Of a stretch of DNA of 64,000 nt, positions 20,011-30,265 are shown in pieces. The translations under genes and the position numbers were made by a program. The notes under the pieces were generated by a model. The model had not been told where the DNA came from and ran no database searches. It was given only the letters and a program-made list of their open reading frames with translations. This stretch comes from Phorcus lineatus (taxonomy: Eukaryota; Mollusca; Gastropoda; Trochida; Trochidae), in the NCBI GenBank assembly GCA_921293015.1, contig OV121089.1, forward strand, positions 49,547,220-49,611,219, given 5' to 3'. The stretch's first letter is position 1; each line of letters begins with the position of its first letter.

Positions 20011-22619
20011 GTGTTAATATTATCTACCTAAGCTTATTTATCAAATGAAATATAATGGATTTGGTTTTCTACCGTTAGTCTGAAAGAAATTTAAATATAC
20101 CATGTATCTTTGGCATATTGTAAAGTTGTTTATGGTTATTGTAATAAAATGTCTAAATGTAACCCATTATTAGTCAAAAGCTGACAGTAACTAATTCAAG
20201 CTGCTTAAAAGATGATTTCCATGAATTTATTATCATAATTACAGCAAACAGGTATGAACATTTGTATCCAAAAACCCCACCCGTTCGTGCATACCGTAGG
20301 GTAGATAACTCTATGAAATCGTTTTGCTTTTCTTTAAATAGACAACCACCTTGGCTTTAAAATACACTTTACTGTAAGTTTTTATCTTTAAAAACAAGTG
20401 GGAACTGGTGATTCAAAGAATTAGAAAAGTACATCAAATAAATATCTGTTAGATATAATGCTGATATAGTGACAGAACAGCTCCACTTGTGCGAGTTTGA
20501 TTTGCATGTCATGTAATCATATCGAGTTTGTATTCCGCGTAAATTGCTATCGCAAAGCAGCAGACAAATTCTTTTTGTTACTTTCTAGAAAAATATCATC
20601 CAAAAAACACATAGCATTCCTGTTGATTAGAAAGAAGGAGTAACCGAAACGTTGTCACAATAATACCTGAATATACGAGTAGAAGATAATGTAAGAAGAG
20701 TAGGCGCCCATATTGATTTTCTTTATAGGCGCTGTCGCACGCCAAAATGTTGTAGATAATGATGAAGAGATATTGTATATCTCTCGATAGTCCTAACCTT
20801 TTCTAACAATCTGAAAATATCTATGCTTTGTGGTTATAAAGTGACAAAAGTTAGATCTAAAAGACGGAGAGGTTATGTTCAAAAGTACCACACATTCCTA
20901 GTCAAATTGTTTTTAACAATCAAGATTAAACATGTTGTGCACAAACGACGCTTTCATCCATGTTATGCCTTATTGACTTTCCCCATCACTAAAGAAGTAC
21001 AAATACTTTACATGTATCGTTAGAAAGCTTAAGTGAGTGATATGTTCTCAAATGTCCTAAAATAGCCAATTTGAATCTGTCGTTGTGCCTCCAAGAGTTA
21101 AACACAACTTATTCTCAAGAAACTAAAAACTAAGCTGTTTGATTATAAACACATCACATAAAACCATTTTCATCTTGAAATATCTATAACATATCATTGT
21201 TAAAAACTTTCCTATATACTCAAAACCAAAAGTAAAGGGATATCCATCTATTTTCCACATTGAGATATTCTAGAGTGCATATGATACTCAAAATGAAACT
21301 ACAACAATCGAATTTGAGTGGTCCATAACATTACCAAATCCATCCTCTATTAATCTGTAGCAATGAAATAAGCCAGTTTAGAGTACATATCGTATAAACT
21401 TGTTAAAAATTCACTCCTAGTTAAAACCATCAATAGGTCTCCTTAGGTTCAGTGAAAGATAAATCACAAAATTCAAAATACAAAGGTCTGGACCTGTGTT
21501 ATCTTCCAAAACCGATTTCAAGATATAATTTACCATCACAGGGGTCCCTATTGTTCTTGTCATTTGTCATTTTTGATAGAAAATGTTTAAAAGTGTTTCA
21601 CAATTGGTAACCTGAAAAGTCACTCCAAAAGTGATTAACATAGCAAAAGATGTTTCGATTTCATTTTAACAGCTAAGTTCGTGTGATGAGCTATCATGTT
21701 GATAGCAAATTTAGTAAACTTAGATTGAATTCAAAGATTTTTCAAACATTAGAAATACCTATTGTTTATATTTGAATACTACGTCAAAACTAACATGGGT
21801 AAGACAGTTACTCTGCAATGGTTATATAAAGAAATGAAAAGATCTTTTAAAAAAAAGAATGTCCACAATATTTAAACTTATCAATCTTTGGCAATGTAAT
21901 TCCACTGAACTTTAAGAATCATTTTAGGAGAGACTCAATGAATGCTTTTGCAAAATATAGCTATAATACTAAGCCATGTACTTATGAAGACTTCCTTAGG
22001 GAACCCTGCTGTATAACACAAATATACTTATTGGTGGCAACTCTTAAAAAAAAGCTCCATGAACATTATTCTAAATATATCATGCCTGCTGGATGGTAAT
22101 GTTGATTCTTTGTCCCTTGAACAGTTTTCTCATGCTTTGTTCAAGATAAATTTTCTTGAATCTCAAAAGCAGTTAATAAATACTGAAAAACACTGAACAT
22201 GCTAAAAACATCTAAAGCTGTATTAGAAAATAGTACATGCTTAAGTATTAGAAATCTTTTATCTTGTAAAAAGGATAAATATACTTCTACTTTCGGTTGA
22301 CTGAAAACAAGGAAAACCAAAGTTAATTGATAAATAGGATGATGAATTTTTGATTAATATTAATTGGCTTAATGCGTTTATTAAGCCTTTCAAGACAACT
22401 TCTGATCCGAAACTGAGGTGGTGAATCTTGCCTGTTAAACTTAATTGAAATAAATATTGTTGAAAATAATCTCTTTACTTTCTGTGGAGCAGTACTTGAA
22501 TCTAAAGTTCATCACTTCTTGATTGTAGAGCAACTTAAACGTTTTGGCAAGATTTCTCAAAAGGGCTGAAATTGAAGTGAGCTCACACAGGACTGAAAAA
22601 TTTACAAGTGATTCGATTC
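20011..22619. other. Intergenic or intronic, AT-rich
   Basis: A/T-rich sequence without convincing genes. The part from about 21900 onward has scattered plus-strand stretches between stops that may be decayed retrotransposon coding sequence leading into the LINE tail relic, but only the end is recognisable. Confidence 0.4.
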
Positions 22620-22760
22620 TTATAGGGTGTTAACTCACTTTTTTTTACAGATGATACTTTTGACCTCATTTAACTTTTAGCCAAATATCATATCAACAAA
22701 TGTAAGTTGAGGAAGTTAAAACCAAAATTATCCATTTCAAGAAGGAATAAAGTATTATGA
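22620..22760 (+). mobile_element. 3' coding remnant of an L1/Tx1-like LINE
   Basis: One plus frame with a single stop reads GVNSLFFTDDTFDLI, stop, LLAKYHINKCKLRKLKPKLS. The segment with LLAKYHI-KCK---KP resembles the conserved last residues of the ORF2 protein in L1/Tx1-type non-LTR elements. The same end motif appears, diverged, in the minus-strand LINE near 36800-36890. The rest of the element is too decayed to trace. It sits in what would be the first intron of the gene starting at 23501. Confidence 0.4.
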
Positions 22761-22970
22761 CACGATAGAAAAACTATGAATGAGTATGTATCAGTAGTGG
22801 TGAATATTTTGTATTGTTAATTTTATTTTTTCCTTCCTGTTTCCTTTTGTCTCATTACTTTCTTGAAAATACCTGTTATCATAAGTAACAGTCAATATAC
22901 CTTGAATGATGTGAGATATCATGAATAATAATTTAAAAAAATACTTCGGCAAAACAGCCTTGTGACTTAC

Positions 22971-23501
22971 GGAGTCTTTGAATCTATTTGTCAGAAATCT
23001 TATGATAAGACAGGCTATGCATATTTTCATCGTGTACCTAACACTACGAGAAACTGGTGCTACAGAATGCGCGCCCTTGTGTCGCTTAGATTCACTGAGC
23101 TCACCTGTCCTGGTCTGGTTGTCATGTGACCTGTTCCAGGTCTCCGATTGGTCACAGATCAGATGGTGATGAGGCTGCTGATGCTGCTGTTTTTTCCACA
23201 CGCCCACGTCTTCACATTTCGGAATATCACATTGTTTCCACTTTCCACAACAACGGCAGTGAAAGTAGTTACGTCTTTCCGGAAGTCCTCTGACGTCACA
23301 AGAACTGCTTCTAACTCTGTCATGAGATCTGGGGATAAACAGTCTGTCGAATCCATCACTTGACGTACTTTCTTGGCGTTGTCTAAGTTCGGAAACAATA
23401 AGAAAAGATCGTTTTGTATGGACGACGTCATCTATCTCCGACTCGGACTCTGAGAGCAGATTTGTGTTGAGAGACTGAAGAGTGGAGCACAGACCCGACA
23501 T
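22971..23501 (-). CDS. Probable first coding exon, unknown protein
   Basis: The minus-strand ATG at 23501 is in a favourable context (GCGCCATGT, G at -3). It opens 177 codons that end exactly at a strong splice donor, CTCC|GTAAGT (GT at 22970-22969), in phase 0. The frame runs on into the intron for 59 codons of A/T-rich sequence that lacks protein character. The predicted peptide begins MSGLCSTLQSLNTNLL, then has Ser/Glu-rich segments with many potential phosphosites (SESESEIDD, RQRQESTSSD). Residues 81-96 form a Cys cluster (HCRCCGKWKQCDIPKC) that might bind metal, followed by a His/Gln tract (KKQQHQQPHHH), and the exon ends in a short hydrophobic segment (CIACLIIRFL). The family is not recognised. 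It could be the 5' exon of the same gene as the proline-rich exon ending at 10118. Confidence 0.45.
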
Positions 23502-24905
23502 GGCGCTCGGTCCACTCCGTCAAACTCCGCCAGGTCGGATTGTTTCAGACCTGTTCAGTTCTTCGAAACATACCCCGTTAAGTAACATAGCACAAACAAA
23601 CCGCCTTTAACAATAGAATCGGAGCTATATTGATAATTGAGCGACTGTAACCAGGGTTGCATTTGACCTATCCTGTACTAGTATTCCTCAAGAAATAAAC
23701 AGTGAAGCAGACACTCGGGACGGGAAGAGTAATTACTCACAAATATTCTGTAGTATTAAAAGTGTCCGTGTCCAAAGAAGTTGTGCTGTACAACAGTCGA
23801 ATATTCCATCTTCCTAAAGGGGTGTACTCTGCTTATAAGAATCCTTTCTGGAGAATATCCGTGAAAATGCCTGTCCAGGGCGTCTGATGAGTTCAGTTGT
23901 AGTGTGGTTGTTAGAAATCTTGTTAGAAATGTACAAAAACACGCAGCCGGGACTCCCAAGCTGCAAAATCCTGTAAATCTGTAGGGATCACGATAGACAT
24001 TATTAGCCAATCCATGAAACACAATAGAACGATTACCCGACCAACAAACCAGCGCAATGATGCGATTAGCAGTCTTTCGGTATAAATCTGGGGGTCCGTA
24101 TTCAAGCGGTAATTAAGTACTAATCTGCAGCAAGGCAGTCGGTTACCCATGGACGTAAGGTGCGTGAAATATAAGTTAAAAGGTTCAGAAACAGAACAGT
24201 AGTCTCGCTAGGTGACTCTGATTCAACATCGTGTAAGTTATTTCATTAGTTAATTAGATACTTAGCTAATATTTTTTAAACAATGTTCACAATTTTTCCT
24301 TGCATGTAACAATTTGAATTTGCATGATAGAATTGTTCTTTCTTCTATCTTCCTTCTCAATTACAGTAGTAAATGTTTAAAATGTAAGTCTTCATATATA
24401 AGTCCAATCTTTCCCTTTGCTGTGTCTTTTCTATATAGCCGAACTTTCGTATTCAGAGACTGTAGGAAGATCATACGGAAAACAAAATATTAAATTATTA
24501 AACATTCATAGGAGTACATGTGAACAATTTTACTTACGAGATATTAATTTGATGATTTAAATGTATCTCGTTCATTTGCTTGTCAACAGAATAGGCATTT
24601 GAATTAATAACAGTAAGTAAACATTAAAACATCCAAACTACTTTTCAAAACTTATTATCCATTTCATTTATCCAACATATGTCTCCTTTCACCTGTTATT
24701 TCATTTTGCGTTGTTTTCTAATCTACCAATCATTACAAAACTTACGCTCACTTATTTCGAACTTTAGCTGTGTTAGCATGAATTTTGTTGTCAAGATTTA
24801 GAAAACATTGTATATGTTACCTTACTGGTATCACAATGATTGTTATTGTACAAAATATGAACATCTTTGTATTTCACGTCGAATACAAATCTGCCCTTGA
24901 ATTTA
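23502..24905. other. Upstream region, no further gene recognised
   Basis: This covers the putative promoter side of the exon at 23501. Composition near the exon is more balanced than the surrounding A/T-rich DNA. One TGACGTCA lies inside the exon itself (23291-23298). No other gene, RNA or array is supported. Confidence 0.4.
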
Positions 24906-24915
24906 AAGTGCTTTA

Positions 24916-25004
24916 CAATCTCATTGAAATCAGCCCGAAACTAATCGCTCGTACCTCGCTACGTGTCTTGAGCGATTAGTTTCGGGCTGATTTCAATGAG
25001 ATTG
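24916..25004. mobile_element. 89-bp perfect foldback element with 10-bp target duplication
   Basis: Arms 24916-24950 and 24970-25004 are perfect 35-bp inverted complements starting CAATCTCATTGAAATCAGCC, with a 19-nt loop (24951-24969). The direct repeat AAGTGCTTTA flanks it on both sides (24906-24915 and 25005-25014). A 9-10 bp target duplication is typical of Mutator-like (MULE) transposons, so this may be a minimal MULE-derived MITE. The perfect arms argue for a recent insertion or for gene conversion between arms. A hairpin-RNA precursor is an alternative. Confidence 0.7.
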
Positions 25005-25014
25005 AAGTGCTTTA

Positions 25015-25616
25015 TATTGTCAATGTAGTGGCTTTATAAGGTCCCGATGTCCCTTGTCATGACTTTATTATTACTGATCTGTAGAGACGTACAACCCAGT
25101 CCTCCACCTTCTGACCTTGCATTAATCAATACCGAGTGAGTCCCTCGTGGTGTCATCAGAGACATATGGATACATTTAAGAATTATCAAGGCAGATAGAA
25201 GTTTTAACTTTTGCGTGGACCAACCCCTATTGAATTGTATTTTAAAGTATAATCAGTTAAAAACATCACCCAAAAAACAAAATAATACCCTAAGTTGGCT
25301 TTCCAATCCTCCTGCCCAATTAATGCCCCTTACATCAAGTTTGTAAACCCCATTATCTTGTAGTTAAATTTCTTTAACCGTTTACAAGGCTAGAAATGAC
25401 CTGTGTTTATTTTCATTTGAAGTTCGACTTAAAATCGCGCTAAGAAGAAGAGGGCTATTTACATTACTCTGTTGCCCGAAACGGACACTGCTAACTTAAA
25501 GAAAGGCTGGCTGCGTTTCCTTACAGACGAGGCAGGTAACCGTGAACCAAGAGAAATTTTTTATTAAATATATCCAAATTTATATTCTTTATTCTATGTC
25601 CCCTTACTATATTGGT
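25015..25616. other. Non-coding, no gene recognised
   Basis: Unique sequence of mixed composition without long frames or recognisable repeats. Confidence 0.5.
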
Positions 25617-25847
25617 GATTAGCTACTCTCGAGTATGTAAGTTTCACAGTCAATAGAGATAAATATGTTCTTAAACATTCCCAGACAACTACCGATTAGC
25701 TACTCTCGAGTATGTACGTTTCACAGTCAATAGAGATAAATATGTTCTTATACATTCCCAGACAATTACCGATTAGCTACTCTCGAGTATGTACGTTTCA
25801 CAGTCAATAGAGATAAATATGTTCTTATACATTCCCAGAGAATTACC
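25617..25847. repeat. 77-bp tandem triplication
   Basis: Three near-identical 77-bp copies start GATTAGCTACTCTCGAGTAT at 25617, 25694 and 25771. They differ at only a few positions, so the triplication is recent. The third copy runs into the possible splice donor of the adjacent minus-strand exon candidate. Confidence 0.9.
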
Positions 25848-26095
25848 TCCCTTGTGTCAGTCCTTATGCCATTAAGGCCGGCATAGGTTTGGTTCTCTGA
25901 ACCCATGTATAACCTTGTTTCTCTTCTTATCAAGCTCCCAAAACACAAAGACCTATTGACTCTGACGCAGTACGGTCTCGCATGGAAGGATTGGGTGTTT
26001 TGATGCCTTCGACGGTGTAGAAATGCCAATGAGACAACTAGGACGGTTGCCAAGAACATTTTATTTTGCCTCCACAAAAAGGGGAGGGCATTCAT
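25847..26095 (-). CDS. Possible first exon with signal anchor (weak)
   Basis: The minus-strand ATG at 26095 opens 83 codons to a donor-like GGAG|GTAATT (GT at 25846-25845), phase 0. The peptide starts MNALPFLWRQNK, then has a hydrophobic segment (MFLATVLVVSLAFL, residues 13-26) followed by RRRH. This is a short cytosolic tail plus single anchor, as in type II membrane enzymes of the Golgi; a sequon NQT follows. No catalytic domain is visible, and the donor abuts a tandem repeat, so this may be chance. I do not recognise a family. Confidence 0.25.
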
Positions 26096-26107
26096 TACAG
26101 TGAACAA

Positions 26108-28139
26108 TTACAAGGATATGCTTGTTGAGACCCTGAATTTATTAGGGAACACTTTGTGTGTTTAGTTAATTGTTTTAACATCGTTAAATGAAAAGGATTC
26201 AGAAGCTGATACCCTACACGTCTAAGTTTTTGTTAACCTGGGATGTCTCAGTCGCTCCCAACTTCTTCAATACTCCGTTTCCGTTATATTCTTCGTCACT
26301 AAAATTTCTCCGGCAAGTATCTCGCGTGTTCGCTTAACAAGATAGCATGAATTTAGGTGCAGTCCAGGTGAACTTTGATTGACATTCTCAAGTCTTCCAA
26401 GCAAAGAGGCGCTTACAAGGTGTACTTTAAACACCACAACACGGATTCGTTGTGTGTTACGCATACATTACTTCATTATATCAAGATCTTAAATCAACGC
26501 GAAAATTGTTTATTCCATACAAGACTTTTTTTTATCTGTAACGACAATGCGGTTGCTCACTGGCTGATGTATTACCATAATACGGGTATTATCTCTGAGC
26601 GGTGTGGACACCAACCTGTTTAAGGCAAACTCCTTCAACCGGCGATTTTTCGTTGAAAGACGTGCTTGTTACGGCAAAGAACTTCAAGAAATACTATTTC
26701 AGAGGGTCACTTATTCTCTGAGGCTGTCCTGGGACAGGCTTGACTATGGGTTGGATTCCTGAAAATATGAGATATGCTACTTTAAATTGTACAAACAATA
26801 CCATGAAATCTGAAGGTGATTTTGTTTTCTATAGATATGCTAGACTGATATTCGGCTTACGGAAAATAATGACCCCGAATCTAAACTTTATTGATGGATT
26901 GGGAACATTATTGGGATTAGTCTGAGGCTAAGCATATCAATCTACCTTCCCTGAAGGGTTATTGAATTTCTTGTCTCGCCGCCCGATTCTTGTGGCACCA
27001 TTCACCTTCTCCTGAGCACATGATCAAGTGGCACTAACTTCCGTGTGCCTGCCCAGGTGAGATCACCTAGTTTTCATGTGATCGGAGTAAAACTTTCTTA
27101 AAATAACGTAAAAAAAAGGAGAAACATGCTAGATAAAATGTTTGCACAGTGTTCCTATTGTATTGAAAAACACCCATTATCTATTCTAAAAGTATTATCC
27201 TTTGAAAATCCAAAAACGAACCCTAAAAAAGCCTCTGATAGGAACCTTGAACATTCTGCCTTTTTTTGCGCAATCCGCCCATTTTAAAACCTCCTAAAAT
27301 TTTTACACCATTTTTACGCCATTACCATGTATGCTGAAAATATTAACCTTTGAAAATTCCCCGAAAAAAAAGGCTTAAGTAGAAACCTTAAGCATTCCCC
27401 AAAGTTTTGCGCATTTCGCCCAATTCTTATAGTCCTTCTTAAATCCTTTCTCGAACTCCCTCTTGACGGGAACGAACCCGATGATCAACAACAATTAAAA
27501 CATGAAATGGATCAGAAATGATCTGCCGTGCGTATTCTATTAATTATTGTCGCATGATGGTAAAAGATGGCGCCAGCAACTTGAATACCTTTCCCTATCG
27601 TGTTGAAGTACCTTATGGGGTTTAAGCTTTTTCAATTTAATTTTTTCTGTTTCAATGGCAACAAATTTGAACTTTGTTTTTTAAGGGAAGTGTTGATTTC
27701 GTATGATGTATATTTCCATATGATGTACAATGGCTTTAATAATTTTGTTCGACGCTCACTACGGCAGCAGTTGTGACTTGGTTGTTTGATACTCAGCTGA
27801 AGACTGAGAAAAGCGTAACAACATAAAAGGCAATAGACAAGACACCTTTGCGCAAAACAAGATGGAAGAAATTTTCAACAAATTGAAATTTCACATCAAC
27901 ATCAATAGATCTCAAGTTTCTAATATAACATAGTCTGTCTTAATTATTTTACACAACGCCGTCGTATTGCTATTCTCATCACTAATCATCAATGATGATG
28001 CCTACTAGTACATACTTATATTCCGACAATATTTCAACAGCAGTGTAACTGGAATTAGCAGGTTCCAACGGTCCTTGTTCTCAAATCAGATATAATTTCC
28101 TTTGGTTTACGTTAAAGGAACAAAATACAATTGGACCAC
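26108..28139. other. Non-coding, with two diverged ~146-bp repeat copies
   Basis: No gene is recognised. At 27180-27460 a segment occurs twice in diverged form. Copy one is around 27190 (TATTATCCTTTGAAAATCC ... GCGCAATCCGCCCATTTT). Copy two is around 27335 (ATTAACCTTTGAAAATTCC ... GCGCATTTCGCCCAATTC). The offset is about 146 bp, which looks like an old tandem duplication. Confidence 0.5.
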
Positions 28140-28620
28140 GCTTTAGCCCAACTCACACTACGTACGATCGACTGCGATCGCTGTACGAAAATGTCGTGTA
28201 GTCATCGCGTGGTTATTGTGGTGTTATTGTGTGGTTATTGTGGTGTTAGTGTGTGGTTACCGTACAGTGATTGGACTGATCGTGCTATTTTTCCAACACG
28301 ATTCGTTCAAATCGTAAACATGTTCCTGATTTCAGAAAATCGATCGTGTAGTGATTGTGTGGTCATTGTTTAGTGTATGTGTTGTAATTGTGTTGATCGT
28401 GCTTCAGCCTTAGGACACGATAACAGCACAACCACAACACAACCACAATACGATCGATAAATTTTCCCTCTCGCAACCGTACTATTATCGTAGTCATGTT
28501 AAATTAACCCTTATAGTGCTAAACTTTATGGCCACGATGACAGCTCGTACAGAACACGGATTCACACGATTACTGTACGATCAGAATACAATCGTTACAC
28601 GAGATTAGATTGAACTTTCA
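28140..28620. repeat. Degenerate foldback region rich in CGATCG/ACGATC words
   Basis: The left part (28155-28375) holds ACGATCGACTGCGATCG, CTGTACGAAAATG and GTGGTTATTGTGGTGTTATT runs. The right part (28400-28610) carries reverse-complement relatives (CACAACCACAACACAACCAC, CGATGACAGCTCGTACAG). The two halves thus form a loose inverted arrangement about 480 bp long. It could be a decayed foldback element; boundaries and family are unclear. Confidence 0.3.
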
Positions 28621-30062
28621 CTAACAAGTGCGTTTCCCATCAAAACGTGTGCTTCGCGTGTCTTAATTTCAGTCAACATGTCAGCACAAACGATGGTAAG
28701 CGAGGGAGACGAGCGAATCGCCACGTTACTGCCGCCAATTCTATACACATGCATACCGACTGTTTTGTCCAGTTGTAGCTCCGTGATTAATTCCTACGCA
28801 ACCAGTGTTCTAATACAAGCTCTTCTCGAGCTTCCAACAGGTTCCCCTAACGGCAAAATATTGCAACATATAGACTTCAATGCTAAATTTCAGCCAATGG
28901 GAATTCTGTATGCATGGTTAACATATTTGTCGTCACAAGCCTATGCAAAGATGCTTTGCTGTGATAAGAAGACTCACAGTGCAAAGTGCATATTCGATAT
29001 AATATATTTGTCTACTTTTGAGTTTATTAGATATTTGAAATTATATTTTGTGCAGAATTTCAAGTTTAAAGATGCATAAATGGGCAATATTGGTGAAAAC
29101 TAGCATTGAATTTTCGACATGAAAGTATACCTTTAAAATATAGGGAAGAAAACAGGTAACGTATTACTGCTACATGAATATGATTCAAGGTATGATAAAA
29201 TGCAACAAGAATTCATCATAAGCAAAATTATGTGGTAGCCCATCAAAGGACTGATAGACCTATAAACTGTATACTGCAAAAATCGCATATCATAAATATG
29301 TGTGTTTAAGATCTTCATGCTATTCTGAAGATTATGTGCATAGGACTTATCAAATCCATGTATCGTTTTCATATGCGATCGTACGAAAATTCAAATAAGT
29401 AAATAGAAATCAACTCCCGAACACATTAGACAAAGAAATAGTGATTTCACTGGTAAATGGAATGTTTGCTTTGGTTTGTTTTCTGTTAGAATGAATCGTA
29501 GATGTACTTGTTATCAATAAGACTGAATAACTGGATTATTATTAGCAAAGCAGGTACGTAATAATGATAACAATGGGGGTACTTATTTTGCGCTGGACTC
29601 ACACGACATTGCTTTCTCAGGCCAATTGTAAAGTATTTACCATAGACTCACGTTTTTGGAATGATAACGGTTTATGACCTTGAAAAAACTGGTCACGTCT
29701 CCTTTTTTCTGATGAGAGCAGAGTCTGTTTGTTCAGAGCTGATGGTCGTCAACGTGTTTACAGACAGGAGGACATAATCGATATTAAAGCAACATCCAAT
29801 GACTCTTAAGTGTGTAAATTTTGTTGTAAATAACCTTCTGTCTGTATGGATACGTCTTGAAATCCCATTTTTCAACCCCCAATGTGTTCCACTCCATTTT
29901 ACCTTTTATTTTTTGTTATCGATGAAATGTGTTTGCATTTAATTTATGCAGAATTGAAAGCTCTTATCAAATATTCCAATAATTTTGTTTACCCTGCCTT
30001 TATTGTTTTTTAATTACTTGTCAAAGTGATGGTATACTTTCTTTTGGACGGTTGTTTATTTC
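28621..30062. other. Non-coding, weak frames only
   Basis: A 133-codon plus frame at 28678-29079 starts MSAQTMVSEGDERIATLLPP but has no recognised domain, and an ATG|GTAAGC donor-like site sits after its sixth codon. No other gene or repeat is supported up to the 25-bp repeat. Confidence 0.4.
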
Positions 30063-30162
30063 AGTCAAAAGTATCCACTAGTATTTTAGTCAGAAGCATT
30101 CTCTAGTAGTTAAGTCGGAAAGATTCATTAGTATTATGGACTGAAGGAATTCCTAGTCCTTG
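30063..30162. repeat. 25-bp tandem repeat, four diverged units
   Basis: Units beginning AGTCAGAAGCATTCTCTAGT or relatives start at 30063, 30088, 30113 and 30138. They are clearly diverged and precede the large 40-bp satellite by about 100 bp. Confidence 0.6.
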
Positions 30163-30265
30163 GTAAACATATCAGTGAGTATAAGTATAGTCTTGTTAGT
30201 AGTTACTAAAAGAAACCAGCATGATAATAAGGTTTGACGTAGAGTAATGAGAAGATACGCTTTGG

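Noticed and set aside
28678-29079. 133-codon plus frame starting MSAQTMVSEG
   Set aside because: No recognised domain, drifts into A/T-rich low-information codons, and a donor-like GTAAGC follows the sixth codon; a tiny exon here would be speculation.
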